DNA of 64,000 nucleotides from Leucobacter muris (GCF_004028235.1 NZ_CP035037.1:3038001-3102000); one strand, 5' to 3'; shown: positions 10,569 through 20,011, counted from the stretch's first letter. Notes: generated by a model from the letters alone, not told the origin. Made by a program: numbers and translations.

Positions 10569-11470
10569 TGCACGACCTCCTTGAAGATCTGGGCGAGTGT
10601 GGGGGTGACGGGGCCGAACCGGCGCACGACGGATGCGGCCGCGTCGTGGCCGACCGCGCGCACGAGCACGGCCTGCGCCGCGTCGTCGCTGTCGGCGTCG
10701 AAGCGGGCGAAACCGCCGTCGAGGTGGGTGACCGCCACGCCGGGCTGCTCGCGCACCCAGCCGGCATCGGCCGCGGGACCGGCGAGCTCGATCTCAAACT
10801 CGCGCCCCGAGTGCTCGGCGCGCAGGGCCTCGCGGGAGCCGGAGGCGAGGATCTTGCCGTCGCCGATCACCACCACGTCGTCGCAGAGCCGCTCGACGAT
10901 GTCGAGCTGGTGCGAGGAGAAGAGCACGGGCGCGCCCTGCGCCGCGTAGTCGCGCAGCACGCCGAGCACCACCTCGACGGCGATCGGATCGAGGCCCGAG
11001 AACGGCTCGTCGAGCACGAGGGCGACGGGCTCGTGCACGAGCGCAGCGGCGATCTGCGCGCGCTGCTGGTTGCCGAGGGAGAGGCTCTCAAGGGTGTCGT
11101 TCGCCCGCTCGCCGAGGCCGAGTCGCTCGACGAGGCCCGTCGCGGAGGCCTTCGCCGCGGAGGCGCTCATGCCGTGCAGGCGGCCGAGGTAGACGAGCTG
11201 CTCGAGCACCTTCATCTTGGGATAGAGCCCCCGCTCTTCGGGCATGTAGCCGAACCGTGCGCGATCCCCCGGTGTCAGCGGGCTGCCGTCGAGGGTCACC
11301 GTGCCCGCGTCGGCCGACAGCACCCCGAGGATGATGCGCATGGTGGTGGTCTTGCCCGCGCCGTTGCCGCCGACGAAGCCGGTCATGCGACCGCTCTCGA
11401 CGCCGAAGCTCACGTCGCTGAGCACTCTGCGGTCTCCGAAACTGCGGGAGACGCCTGTGATCTCGATCAT
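10565..11470 (-). CDS. ABC transporter ATPase (NatA-like)
   Basis: This 301-residue nucleotide-binding subunit has Walker A GGNGAGKTT near residue 35, Q-loop region MPEERGLYPKM, signature LSLGNQQR (a variant of LSGGQ), Walker B ALVLDEPFSGLD and switch His in SSHQLD. The C-terminal ~80 residues are the extension typical of NatA/DrrA exporters. It is the partner of the permease at 9441-10568. AGGAAAGGAG precedes the ATG. Beyond the 131-bp gap lies a divergent sensor kinase operon that may sense envelope stress or a drug exported by this pair (inference from adjacency). Confidence 0.88.
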   Translation of the reverse strand: MIEITGVSRSFGDRRVLSDVSFGVESGRMTGFVGGNGAGKTTTMRIILGVLSADAGTVTLDGSPLTPGDRARFGYMPEERGLYPKMKVLEQLVYLGRLHGMSASAAKASATGLVERLGLGERANDTLESLSLGNQQRAQIAAALVHEPVALVLDEPFSGLDPIAVEVVLGVLRDYAAQGAPVLFSSHQLDIVERLCDDVVVIGDGKILASGSREALRAEHSGREFEIELAGPAADAGWVREQPGVAVTHLDGGFARFDADSDDAAQAVLVRAVGHDAAASVVRRFGPVTPTLAQIFKEVVQ

Positions 11471-11590
11471 CTCGTCTCGCTCCTTTCCTGAGCTGTCTCC
11501 ACGCTACGGCGGACCGCCGGCATCGCGCCTCCCCCGCCGGGCGGAACCCGCTCCGCCCCGAGGCTGACGTGCGATGTCCGAGGCTCCCCC

Positions 11591-11596
11591 TACCCT
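11591..11596 (+). promoter_or_regulatory. -10 element (TACCCT) of leaderless sensor-kinase mRNA
   Basis: TACCCT is followed by AGAGGC and then the ATG at 11603, the same TANNNT-N6-start pattern seen at other genes in the window. Confidence 0.45.
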
Positions 11597-11602
11597 AGAG
11601 GC

Positions 11603-13039
11603 ATGACAGAACACAGCGCCGCCGAGTGGGTGCGGCCCAAGCCGAGCGCCGGCAGCCTGCGAGCCGACCTCGGCCTCGCGGCGCTGCTCGCGTTCGCGGC
11701 GCTCACCACGTCACTGCTCTACCTGCGCACCGGCCTGCTCGCCGACCCGGCCGAGCCGTGGGTGTGGGCGGTCGGCCTCGGCCTCACCACCGTGCCCCTC
11801 GCCCTGCGCCGCAGCTACCCCGTGCCGGTGGCCGCCCTGGTGGCGGTCGGCTTCTTCATCTGCGGCCAGTTCGGCGTCCCCGAGATCCTCATCGTCAACA
11901 TCTGCCTCTTCATCGCCCTCTACACGGTGGGGGCCTGGGAGGCCAGGGGGGTGCTCGCGGCCTGGGCCCGCATCGCCATCGGCGGCGCCCTCATCGCGTG
12001 GCTCATCCTGTCGCTCATCATCTCCTCCTCCGACACCGACGCCTTCCCCGGGCTGTCGCGCTCGGGCCTGTTCTCGGCGTACGCCACCTTCGCGGTGATC
12101 CAGCTCATCACCAACCTCATGTACTTCGGCGGGGCCTACTACTTCGGCGAGCGCTCGTGGCGCGCGGCGCGCACGCAGGCGCACCTGGAGGCGCAGGGGC
12201 GCGAACTCGAGCTCGAGCGCCAGACCAGCGCCGCACAGGCGGTCGCCCTCGACCGCCTCGGCATCGCCCGCGAACTGCACGACGTGGTCGCCCGCCACGT
12301 CTCGGTCATGGGTATCCAGGCCGCGGCGGCGAGGCGCAGCATCGAGCGCGATCCCGATCGCGCCGCCGCCGCGCTCGAGGTCGTCGAGCAGAGCGCGCAC
12401 ACCGCGGTCGAGGAGCTGCGGCGCCTGGTGCACACGCTGCGCACGCCCGAGGTCGAGGGCGGGTCCAGCACGGTCGGCATCGCCCAGCTCGCCACGCTCG
12501 TCTCCGAGTCGCAGAGCGCCGGCGTGCCCACCACCCTGATCATCGCCGGCGAGCCGCGGCCGCTCCCCATGCTCGTCGACGTGGCGCTCTATCGCGTGGT
12601 GCAGGAGGCCCTCACCAACGTGCGCAAGCACGCGGGGCGCGGGGCGTCCGCCGAGGTGCGGCTGCGCTTCGAGCGCGAGGCCGTCGAGGTCGAGGTGAGC
12701 GACGACGGCGTGCGCCAGCGCGCGGGAGAGCCCGCCGAGGGCTCGGGGCTCGGGCTGCGCGGCATGCGGGAGCGCATCGGCGCCGTCGGCGGCACCGTGC
12801 GGGCGGGGCGCCGCGAACCGGCGGCGGGGGCGAGCACGGGCGGCTTCATGGTGCGGGCGACGGTGCCGAACGCCGTCGGCGACGCAGCCGACGGCGTCGC
12901 ACTCGACCCGGGCGAGCGCGGTGCGGGCGGCGAGGCCGCCGCGCAGGGCGGGAACGGCGGGGAAGCGCACGGAGATACGGTTCGCGAGCGCAGCGGCGGG
13001 ACGCCCCTCGCCGCCGACCGAGGGGAGGTGCGCGCATGA
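11603..13039 (+). CDS. NarL-type sensor histidine kinase
   Basis: This 478-residue membrane kinase has four to five N-terminal TM segments within residues 22-190 and no large external sensor domain. A coiled linker leads to the HisKA_3 dimerisation helix with phosphoacceptor His226 in RELHDVV, then the ATPase domain with N-box EALTNVRKHA and G-box GSGLGLRGMRERI. The intramembrane sensing layout resembles kinases that monitor antibiotics or envelope stress. A Gly/Ala/Arg-rich tail of about 55 residues is probably disordered. The gene overlaps the response regulator start by four bases (ATGA). Confidence 0.88.
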   Translation: MTEHSAAEWVRPKPSAGSLRADLGLAALLAFAALTTSLLYLRTGLLADPAEPWVWAVGLGLTTVPLALRRSYPVPVAALVAVGFFICGQFGVPEILIVNICLFIALYTVGAWEARGVLAAWARIAIGGALIAWLILSLIISSSDTDAFPGLSRSGLFSAYATFAVIQLITNLMYFGGAYYFGERSWRAARTQAHLEAQGRELELERQTSAAQAVALDRLGIARELHDVVARHVSVMGIQAAAARRSIERDPDRAAAALEVVEQSAHTAVEELRRLVHTLRTPEVEGGSSTVGIAQLATLVSESQSAGVPTTLIIAGEPRPLPMLVDVALYRVVQEALTNVRKHAGRGASAEVRLRFEREAVEVEVSDDGVRQRAGEPAEGSGLGLRGMRERIGAVGGTVRAGRREPAAGASTGGFMVRATVPNAVGDAADGVALDPGERGAGGEAAAQGGNGGEAHGDTVRERSGGTPLAADRGEVRA

Positions 13040-13851
13040 TCCGCGTGCTGCTCGTCGACGACCAGGCGCTGGTGCGCTCGGGGTTCCGCATCATCCTCGA
13101 GAGCGAGCCCGACATCGAGGTGATCGGCGAGGCCGCGAACGGCGGTGAGGCGGTCGAACTCACCGCGGAGCTGCACCCCGACGTGATCTGCATGGACGTC
13201 GAGATGCCCGAGATGAACGGCATCGAGGCGTCGCGTCGCATCCTCGGCGACCCCAGTGCAGAGGGCCCGGCCGTGCTGATCCTCACCACCTTCGGTCACG
13301 AGGCATACCTCTTCGACGCCCTCGCCGCGGGCGTGAGCGGATTCCTGCTCAAGACCTCGCGGGCCGAGCAGCTCATCGACGCCGTGCGCACGCTGGCCTC
13401 CGGGCAGGCGCTGCTCGGATCCGACGTGACGCGCGCCGTCATCGATCGGATCTCGGCCCGCGCGCCGGGCCCGGGTGGTGCAGGCAGACCAGGCGAACCG
13501 GGCTCGGCCGGTCCGGCCGACCGGGGCAGCGCATCGGACGAGGGGCGGCGCGCGACCGCCGGCGCGACCGTCGACGCCGCGGCCGCGCAGGCGCCGGCGC
13601 AGACGCAGGCACCGCCCGAGGCCGCCGCAGCGCTCGACCGCGCGGGGCTCACCGAACGGGAGCGCGAGGTGCTGTCGCTCATGGCCGAGGGCCGGTCGAA
13701 CGCCGAGATCGCGAGCGAGCTGTTCCTCGGCGAGGCCACGATCAAGACCCACGTCTCGAACGTGCTGCAGAAGCTGGGAGTGCGCGATCGCATCCAGGCC
13801 GTCGTGTGGGCCCACACCCGCGGTGTCGCGCAGTCGCGCGACATCGTCTGA
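13036..13851 (+). CDS. NarL/LuxR-family response regulator with long disordered linker
   Basis: This 271-residue DNA-binding regulator is partner of the upstream kinase. The receiver has acidic pair D8/D9, phosphorylated Asp54 in CMDVEMP, and Lys106 in FLLKTS. The LuxR-type helix-turn-helix occupies about residues 204-265 (LTEREREVLSLMAEG, TIKTHVSNVLQKLG). The linker between the two domains is about 60 residues of Ala/Pro/Gly/Gln, longer than the 15-25 usual in this family. The start is the ATG overlapping the kinase stop. Targets are unknown; the divergent NatAB exporter is an obvious candidate. Confidence 0.88.
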   Translation: MIRVLLVDDQALVRSGFRIILESEPDIEVIGEAANGGEAVELTAELHPDVICMDVEMPEMNGIEASRRILGDPSAEGPAVLILTTFGHEAYLFDALAAGVSGFLLKTSRAEQLIDAVRTLASGQALLGSDVTRAVIDRISARAPGPGGAGRPGEPGSAGPADRGSASDEGRRATAGATVDAAAAQAPAQTQAPPEAAAALDRAGLTEREREVLSLMAEGRSNAEIASELFLGEATIKTHVSNVLQKLGVRDRIQAVVWAHTRGVAQSRDIV

Positions 13852-13967
13852 GCGGCGGGCACCTCGGGGGTGCACCGGTAGGCGCCGCGCCCGCCCGCAT
13901 CCCGCGCTCGCGCCGCCGTGACCCAGTACCCGGGTGTCCCGAGATGCGCCCGCGCGCCGCTCCGCTC

Positions 13968-14975
13968 TCAGCCCGCCGTGGACGAGCGGACGACCAGCCG
14001 CGGCTGGAACACGATCTGCTCCCGCTCCGCGGTGCTGCCCGCTTCAGCCTCCTTCAGCAGCAGATCGACGGCCGTGGCGCCGATCTCGACGGCGGGCTGC
14101 CGCACCGAACTGATCGGCACCACGGCGGCGCTTGCGAAGTCGATGTCGTCGTAGCCGATCAGCGCGACGTCTTCCGGTACCCGCAGCGATCCCGTCATGA
14201 CGAGCGCCTGCAGCACACCCATCGCGAGCATGTCGTTCGCCGCGAAGACGGCGTCGGGCCGCCGGTCGGCTTCCATCTGCGCCAGGAGGCCGCCGATCCT
14301 CCGCCCCTCCAGCACGCTCAGCGCCTCTGTCGGGAAGAGCTCGATCGAGGCTCCGGCGTGCTGCTCGACGATCGAACGCGCACCCGCAAGACGGTCGTCG
14401 ACCTGTTCCAGGCCCTCGGGCCCGCCCACGAAGGCGATCCGGCGACGCCCCGCCTCGATCAGGTGGCGGGCGGCGATGCGTCCACCCTCGACGTCGTCGA
14501 CCGACACCGACGAGAACGAGCGGTCGCTGGTGCCCCGGTCGACGAGCACGACCGGGATGCCCGCGTCCCTCAGCCGGTGCAGCTGCGTCAGCTCGGTGCG
14601 CACGGGGGAGATCAGCACGCCCGCAACGCGGTGCTCCTCGAACATGTCGAGCAGGCTCTGCTCGCGCTCGCTCGACTCGTCGCTGCCGCCCATGAGCACG
14701 GTGTAGCCGTCGTCGAGCGCCCGCCCCTGGGCGCCGTGGGCGACATCCATGAAGAAGGGGTTGCGGGTGTCGAGCACGACGAGCCCGAAGCTGCGGCTGC
14801 GTCCCGCCCTCAGCTGGCGGGCGGCGTCGTTCCGCACGAAGCCGAGGGCCTCGATGGCCTCCGTCACGCGGGCGACCGTGGCCGGGGCTACGATGCCGGG
14901 GCGGTTCAGCACGTTCGAGACGGTGCCGACCGAGACGCCGGCCTCGCGAGCAACATCTCGGATGCTGGTCGCCAT
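13968..14975 (-). CDS. LacI-family repressor, probable L-rhamnose regulator
   Basis: This 335-residue protein has an N-terminal LacI helix-turn-helix (SIRDVAREAGVSVGTVSNVLN) with hinge helix (AARQLRAGRSR) and a periplasmic-binding-like effector domain. A GGGAGGGAAG ribosome site precedes the ATG. It is divergent from the rhamnose importer operon. The 215-bp gap contains two copies of TGAAACGnTTCA, the usual shape of LacI-family operators. The effector is probably rhamnose or a pathway intermediate (inferred from the genes it faces). Confidence 0.82.
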   Translation of the reverse strand: MATSIRDVAREAGVSVGTVSNVLNRPGIVAPATVARVTEAIEALGFVRNDAARQLRAGRSRSFGLVVLDTRNPFFMDVAHGAQGRALDDGYTVLMGGSDESSEREQSLLDMFEEHRVAGVLISPVRTELTQLHRLRDAGIPVVLVDRGTSDRSFSSVSVDDVEGGRIAARHLIEAGRRRIAFVGGPEGLEQVDDRLAGARSIVEQHAGASIELFPTEALSVLEGRRIGGLLAQMEADRRPDAVFAANDMLAMGVLQALVMTGSLRVPEDVALIGYDDIDFASAAVVPISSVRQPAVEIGATAVDLLLKEAEAGSTAEREQIVFQPRLVVRSSTAG

Positions 14976-15050
14976 CCGCTTCCCTCCCGGCTCGACGGGG
15001 CGGTTTCCGCCCGCATGGTTCCGCCAGTCTACTCCGCGGCGTCCCGGCTC

Positions 15051-15062
15051 TGAAACGCTTCA
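15051..15062. promoter_or_regulatory. LacI-type operator 1, TGAAACGCTTCA
   Basis: This near-palindrome matches the second site 79 bp downstream at nine of the ten palindromic positions. It lies between the divergent lacI gene and the importer operon, upstream of a possible TTGACG -35 box at 15094. Confidence 0.6.
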
Positions 15063-15093
15063 ATAACAATCACCCGCACTTCGAAACCTCCGC

Positions 15094-15123
15094 TTGACGA
15101 GCTCGAAACCTGTGTGCTTCAAT
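15094..15123 (+). promoter_or_regulatory. Possible promoter of rhamnose importer operon
   Basis: TTGACG at 15094-15099 is a good -35 box. The best -10 candidate, TTCAAT at 15118-15123 after 18 bases, is weak. The predicted start point falls on operator 2, which fits repression. Confidence 0.3.
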
Positions 15124-15129
15124 GCCTAT

Positions 15130-15141
15130 TGAAACGATTCA
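15130..15141. promoter_or_regulatory. LacI-type operator 2, TGAAACGATTCA
   Basis: The same motif as operator 1, located just downstream of the predicted promoter. It would lie inside the coding region if translation began at the ATG at 15122, which argues for the later start at 15191. Confidence 0.6.
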
Positions 15142-15190
15142 GTTACGCCTCGGGGCGAGCCCTCTCCCGATGCAGGAAGCCGTGAATTCA

Positions 15191-16720
15191 ATGAAGAGAT
15201 CACCCGCCGACGCGCCGCTGCTCGAGCTGCGCGGCGTCACGAAGGCCTTCGGCCCCGTGGTCGCGCTGCGAGACGGCAGGATCGCGCTCGAGCCCGGTTC
15301 CATCCACGCCCTCGTCGGCGAGAACGGCGCCGGCAAGTCCACCCTGGTGAAGATCATCGCCGGCCTCTACCGCCGCGACGGGGGCGACATCACCCTGGCC
15401 GGCGATTCCGTCGACTTCGCATCGACCGCCGAGGCGAAGAACGCGGGGATCGCGGTCATCTACCAGGAGCCCACGCTCTTCCCCGATCTCTCGGTCACGG
15501 AGAACATCTTCATGGGCCGGCAGCCCCGCGGCCGCTTCGGACGCATCGATCGGACGCGCATGTGCTCGGAGGTCGAATCGCTGTTCGCCCGCCTGGGGGT
15601 CACGATGGACCCGGACCGCACGGCGGACGGCCTCTCGATCGCCGACCAGCAGATGATCGAGATCGCCAAGGCCATCTCGCTCGACGCACGCGTGCTCATC
15701 ATGGACGAGCCGACGGCGGCGCTCTCGGGCGTCGAGGTGGATCGCCTCTTCCAAGTCGCGAGGGCGCTTCGCGACGAGGGCCGCGCCCTCGTGTTCATCT
15801 CGCACCGCTTCGACGAGGTCTTCGCGCTCTGCGACACCATCACCGTGATGCGCGACGGCAGCTACGTCTCGACGCGGCCGATCTCCGAGACGACACCCGA
15901 CGGAGTGGTCGCCGAGATGGTGGGCCGCGAGATCACCGAGCTGTTCCCCAAGTTCGAGACCGAGGTCGGCGAGCCGCTGCTCGTGGTCGAGGGGCTCACC
16001 TCCCCGGGCGTGTTCAACGACATCAGCTTCACCGTGCGAGCGGGCGAGATCGTCGGCCTCGCCGGACTCGTCGGCGCCGGCCGCAGCGAAGTCGTCCGCG
16101 CCGTGTTCGGCGTGGACGGCTACCGCAACGGCAGCGTCCGCGTAGCCGGTCGGGCGGTGCCCAAAGGGCGGCCCACGGCCGCGATGCGCGCGGGCCTCGC
16201 CCTCGTGCCGGAGGACCGGCGCAAGCAGGGCCTGGTGCTCGAGGAGAGCGTCGCCCGCAACACCGCTTCGGTGATCCTCGACTCGATCGCCAGGCTGGGC
16301 CTCGTGACGACCTCCGCCGAGCATCGGGCGGCCCGTCCGTGGTCGGAGCAGCTCGCGGTCAAGGCCAACGCGATGAGCACGCTCGCGGGCACCCTGTCGG
16401 GCGGCAACCAGCAGAAGGTCGTGCTGGGCAAGTGGCTCGCCACCGATCCCCGGGTGCTGATCATCGATGAGCCCACCCGGGGGATCGACGTCGGCACCAA
16501 ATCGGAGGTGCACCGGTTGCTGTCCACTCTCGCCAGCCGGGGCATGGGCGTGCTCATGATCTCGAGCGAGCTGCCCGAGGTGCTCGGCATGGCCGACCGC
16601 ATCGTGGTGATGCGCGAGGGGCGGGTCACCGCCACCATGGACCGCGAGAGCGCCACGCAGGAGAACGTGATGCGCGCCGCAACGCAGAGCACCACCGACG
16701 GAACGGAGCCTCAGGCATGA
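15191..16720 (+). CDS. rhaT: Sugar ABC importer ATPase, probable rhamnose (RbsA-type)
   Basis: This 509-residue protein has two tandem ABC domains as in RbsA/MglA. Domain one has Walker A GENGAGKST, signature LSIADQQ and Walker B LIMDEPTAAL. Domain two has a degenerate Walker A (VGAGRS), signature LSGGNQQK and Walker B IIDEPTRGID. It powers uptake with the two permeases encoded next. I chose the ATG at 15191, preceded by AGGAAG, because upstream in-frame starts at 15122 and 15170 fall on or close to the operator and promoter. The substrate is inferred from the mutarotase and isomerase in the same operon. Confidence 0.85.
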   Translation: MKRSPADAPLLELRGVTKAFGPVVALRDGRIALEPGSIHALVGENGAGKSTLVKIIAGLYRRDGGDITLAGDSVDFASTAEAKNAGIAVIYQEPTLFPDLSVTENIFMGRQPRGRFGRIDRTRMCSEVESLFARLGVTMDPDRTADGLSIADQQMIEIAKAISLDARVLIMDEPTAALSGVEVDRLFQVARALRDEGRALVFISHRFDEVFALCDTITVMRDGSYVSTRPISETTPDGVVAEMVGREITELFPKFETEVGEPLLVVEGLTSPGVFNDISFTVRAGEIVGLAGLVGAGRSEVVRAVFGVDGYRNGSVRVAGRAVPKGRPTAAMRAGLALVPEDRRKQGLVLEESVARNTASVILDSIARLGLVTTSAEHRAARPWSEQLAVKANAMSTLAGTLSGGNQQKVVLGKWLATDPRVLIIDEPTRGIDVGTKSEVHRLLSTLASRGMGVLMISSELPEVLGMADRIVVMREGRVTATMDRESATQENVMRAATQSTTDGTEPQA

Positions 16721-17766
16721 GCACCACCACTCCGGCCCCGACGCGACCGGCGGCCTCGAAGCCGAACGCGCTCGGCACGGCGTTCGGCAGACTGTCCCGC
16801 GCCAGGGAGGCGAGCATCGTGCTCGCCGTCATCCTCGTCATCGTCGCCGCCACGGTCAAGAACCCCAGCTTCCTCTTCTCGCCCGACGGATATCGCGATC
16901 TCTGGCTCACGCCCTCGATGCTCATGCTCGTCGCCGTCGGCCAGGCCGTCGTGCTGATCACGCGCAACGTCGATCTCTCGGTCGGGTCGGTGCTCGGGCT
17001 CAGCGCCTATCTCACCGGTCGACTGTTCATCGACCTGCCCGGCATCCCGATGCTCGCCGTGATCGTGATCGCCATCGTCTTCGGAGGCCTGCTCGGACTC
17101 GTGAACGGGGCTCTCGTCGCATTCGCGAAGGTGCCCGCGCTCGTGATCACGCTCGGCACGATGTACGCGTTCCGCGGCGTCAACGTGCTCTGGACGGGAT
17201 CCGACCGCATCAACGCGTCGGACATGCCGCGCGAGTTCCTCCGCCTCGGCACCGCGCAGGTGCTGAGCATCCCGGTGCTCACGCTGGTCGCCGTCGTCGT
17301 GCTGATCGCCGTCGCCTGGTGGATGCGCAACAATCGCGCTGGACGCGAGTGCTACGCCATCGGCTCCGACCCCGCGGCCGCCGAGCTTTACGGCCTGCCG
17401 GTGGTGAAACGCGTGCTCACCGCCTTCGTGCTCTCGGGCGCTCTCGCGGGCTTCGCCGGCGTGCTGTACGCAGCCCGCTACGGCACCATCAATTCGCAGG
17501 CCGGTTCGGGCTGGGAGCTCGAGGCGGTGGGCGCCGCGGTGATCGGCGGGGTGGCCATCTTCGGAGGTGTGGGATCGGTGTGGGGCGCGGCGATCGGCGC
17601 AGCGCTGCTCATGACCATCAACCGGGCGCTGCCGGTGCTCGGCGTCCCCGACTTCTGGCAGCGCGCCGTCGTCGGCGCTCTCATCATCGGCGCGATCGTG
17701 CTCGATCGAGTGCTCGCCGTCAGACAGCATCGCAAACTCATCGAGGGACGGGAGACTGGGCGATGA
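16717..17766 (+). CDS. rhaP: Sugar ABC importer permease 1 (RbsC family), probable rhamnose
   Basis: This 349-residue membrane protein has about ten hydrophobic segments and the BPD_transp_2 signature NVDLSVGSVLGLSAY in the first third. The later conserved GGVAIFGGVGSVWGA loop is present. It overlaps the ATPase gene by ATGA and the next permease gene by ATGA, so the three are translated together. Two different permeases in one RbsABC-type system match the known rhizobial rhamnose transporter arrangement. Confidence 0.85.
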   Translation: MSTTTPAPTRPAASKPNALGTAFGRLSRAREASIVLAVILVIVAATVKNPSFLFSPDGYRDLWLTPSMLMLVAVGQAVVLITRNVDLSVGSVLGLSAYLTGRLFIDLPGIPMLAVIVIAIVFGGLLGLVNGALVAFAKVPALVITLGTMYAFRGVNVLWTGSDRINASDMPREFLRLGTAQVLSIPVLTLVAVVVLIAVAWWMRNNRAGRECYAIGSDPAAAELYGLPVVKRVLTAFVLSGALAGFAGVLYAARYGTINSQAGSGWELEAVGAAVIGGVAIFGGVGSVWGAAIGAALLMTINRALPVLGVPDFWQRAVVGALIIGAIVLDRVLAVRQHRKLIEGRETGR

Positions 17767-18824
17767 GCACCATCACGGCACCCACCACCACGGGCCTGCG
17801 CCCGATCGCCGAATACGATCGGCCACTCTGGCAGCGCGTGCTGCTGACGCGAGAAACGACCATGATCGCGCTGTTCGCGCTCGTGGTGCTGCTCGCCGCG
17901 ATCCTCGTGCCGAACTTCGGCAGCAAGATCACCATGACCTACCTGCTGCTCGACATGTTCCCGATCCTCATCATCGCGCTGCCGATGACCGCGATCATCG
18001 TCACGGGGGAGATCGACCTCTCCGTCGCGAGTGTGGTGGGGTTCTCGAGCGTGCTCACCGGCGTGCTCACCCAGGCCGGAGTGCCGTTCGGGATCACGAT
18101 CGTGCTGGCGCTCCTCGCCGGCGTGCTCTGCGGCGCGCTCAACGGCTTCCTCGTGACGGTCGTCGGGCTGCCCTCCCTCGCGGTCACGATCGGCACGCTC
18201 GCCCTGTACCGCGGGCTCGCCGTGGGCCTGCTCGGCACGACGGCCGTCACCGATTTCCCCGAGTTCTGGACCTCGCTCGCCAAGGCGAAGATCGGCGACA
18301 CGGGCGTCCCCGTCGTCGTGATCCTCTTCGCGCTGCTCGCCGCGGCCTTCACCATCATGCTGCACTTCACCCGCTTCGGCAGAGGCGTCTTCGCGATCGG
18401 CCTGTCCTCCGAGGCGGCCCGTTTCTCCGGCATCGACGTCGGACGCACCAAGCTGATCCTCTTCGTGCTCAGCGGCGCCGTGGCCGCGCTCGCCGGCATC
18501 TACTACACCCTGCGCTACGGTAGCGCCCGCGGCGACAACGCGACCGGCATGGAGATGCAGGTCATCGCGGCGGTGCTGCTGGGCGGCGTCTCGATCTTCG
18601 GCGGGCGCGGAGCGCTGCACGGCGTCATCGCCGGGGTGCTGCTCATCGGAGTGCTCGGCAGCGCACTGCGCCTCGCCAACATCACGTCCGACGTCATCAA
18701 CATCATCACCGGCGCCCTGCTGATCGCCGCCGTCGTCTCGTCGAGCGTCTTCGCCGCGCTGCGCAATCGCCGCAGACCCGGCTCCAGACTGCGGGTGGCC
18801 GGCGCGCCGACCGGATCCGAATGA
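17763..18824 (+). CDS. rhaQ: Sugar ABC importer permease 2 (RbsC family), probable rhamnose
   Basis: This 353-residue membrane protein of the same family as the preceding permease has the signature GEIDLSVASVVGFSSV and the later GGVSIFGGRGALHG loop, with about ten TM segments. The start is the ATG overlapping the previous stop. It probably forms a heterodimer with the first permease. The gene is followed after 64 bases by the binding-protein gene of the same operon. Confidence 0.85.
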   Translation: MSTITAPTTTGLRPIAEYDRPLWQRVLLTRETTMIALFALVVLLAAILVPNFGSKITMTYLLLDMFPILIIALPMTAIIVTGEIDLSVASVVGFSSVLTGVLTQAGVPFGITIVLALLAGVLCGALNGFLVTVVGLPSLAVTIGTLALYRGLAVGLLGTTAVTDFPEFWTSLAKAKIGDTGVPVVVILFALLAAAFTIMLHFTRFGRGVFAIGLSSEAARFSGIDVGRTKLILFVLSGAVAALAGIYYTLRYGSARGDNATGMEMQVIAAVLLGGVSIFGGRGALHGVIAGVLLIGVLGSALRLANITSDVINIITGALLIAAVVSSSVFAALRNRRRPGSRLRVAGAPTGSE

Positions 18825-18888
18825 CCCTACGACCCCAGCACCTCACCCGATCAACCACCGCCCCCTGGGCATGAAAGGAAGACGAACA

Positions 18889-19926
18889 ATGTGGTTCCAG
18901 AAGAACAAGAAGGCCGGAGCGCTCGTCGCGCTGGCGGCGAGCGCCGCGCTGCTGCTGACGGGCTGCTCGGGCGGTAACGCCGGAAGCCCGGACTCGGGAT
19001 CCGGCGACGGGAGCGGCGCGAGCGTCACCTTCCTGCCGAAGAACCTCGGCAACCCCTATTTCGACACCTCGAGCAAGGGCGGAAAGGCCGCGGTCGAGGA
19101 GTTCGGCGGCACCTTCAACGAGGTGGGCCCCTCGGAGGCCACCCCGGATGCCCAGGTGAGCTTCATCAACACCGCCACCCAGCAGGGCGTGGACGCGCTC
19201 GCCGTCTCGGCCAACGATCCGCAGGCCATCTGCGATGCGCTGAACGAGGCGCGCGACAACGATGTGAAGGTGGTCACGTTCGACTCCGACACCAACACCG
19301 ACTGCCGCGACCTGTTCATCAACCAGGCCGACGCCACCGGGATCGCGCAGGTGCAGGTCGACATGATCGCCGAGCAGATCGGCGACGAGGGCCAGATCGC
19401 GGTGCTGTCGGCCGCCGCGAACGCGACCAATCAGAACGCCTGGATCGACCTCATGAAGGACGAGCTCGAGGCGAACCATCCCGGCATCGAACTCGTCGAA
19501 GTCGTCTACGGCGACGACGACGATCAGACCTCGTTCGACAAGACCGCGGCCCTGCTGCAGACCTACCCCGAGCTGAAGGGCATCGTCTCCCCGACCACGG
19601 TCGGCATCGCCGCCGCGGCGCGCTACCTCTCGACCTCCGACGCCAAGGGCAAGGTGGCGCTGACGGGCCTGGGCACGCCGAACCAGATGCGGGAGTACGT
19701 GGAGGACGGCACGGTCACCGAGTTCGCCCTCTGGAACCCGGAGGATCTCGGCTACCTGACGGCCTTCGCCGCCCAGGCGCTCGTCTCGGGGGAGATCACC
19801 GGCGCCGAGGGCGACACCTTCTCGGCGGGCGAGCTCGGCGAGTACACCGTCGAGGCCGACGGCGTGGTGCTGCTCGGCGATCCCTTCCGCTTCAACGCCG
19901 ACAACATCGGCGACTTCGACTTCTGA
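18889..19926 (+). CDS. rhaS: Sugar-binding lipoprotein, probable rhamnose
   Basis: This 345-residue extracytoplasmic binding protein (Peripla_BP_4 type) has a lipoprotein signal of Lys-rich start, hydrophobic core and lipobox LTGC, with the acylated Cys near residue 26. The mature protein starts with a Ser/Gly-rich linker and then SVTFLPKNLGNPYFDT. AAAGGAAG at 18874-18881 favours the ATG at 18889 over the one at 18871. It delivers substrate to the permease pair. A strong hairpin follows, which may raise the ratio of this product over downstream enzymes or end most transcripts. Confidence 0.85.
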   Translation: MWFQKNKKAGALVALAASAALLLTGCSGGNAGSPDSGSGDGSGASVTFLPKNLGNPYFDTSSKGGKAAVEEFGGTFNEVGPSEATPDAQVSFINTATQQGVDALAVSANDPQAICDALNEARDNDVKVVTFDSDTNTDCRDLFINQADATGIAQVQVDMIAEQIGDEGQIAVLSAAANATNQNAWIDLMKDELEANHPGIELVEVVYGDDDDQTSFDKTAALLQTYPELKGIVSPTTVGIAAAARYLSTSDAKGKVALTGLGTPNQMREYVEDGTVTEFALWNPEDLGYLTAFAAQALVSGEITGAEGDTFSAGELGEYTVEADGVVLLGDPFRFNADNIGDFDF

Positions 19927-19935
19927 GTCGCCGCG

Positions 19936-19970
19936 GCTGCGGGCCCGATCGCACGGATCGGGCCCGCAGC
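19936..19970 (+). terminator. Hairpin between importer and enzyme genes
   Basis: A perfect 15-bp stem (19936-19950 with 19956-19970) with a five-base loop directly follows the binding-protein stop. It may be a partial terminator or a 3' mRNA stabiliser, because the mutarotase gene follows in the same direction with no promoter that I can see. Confidence 0.6.
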
Positions 19971-20011
19971 CCCCTCACCCGATTCCGTCACGGACCGCCC
20001 AGGAGGACCGG

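Noticed and set aside
15122..15190. Longer N terminus for the rhamnose ATPase from ATG 15122
   Set aside because: It would place a LacI operator in the coding sequence and add residues absent from the family; AGGAAG supports 15191.
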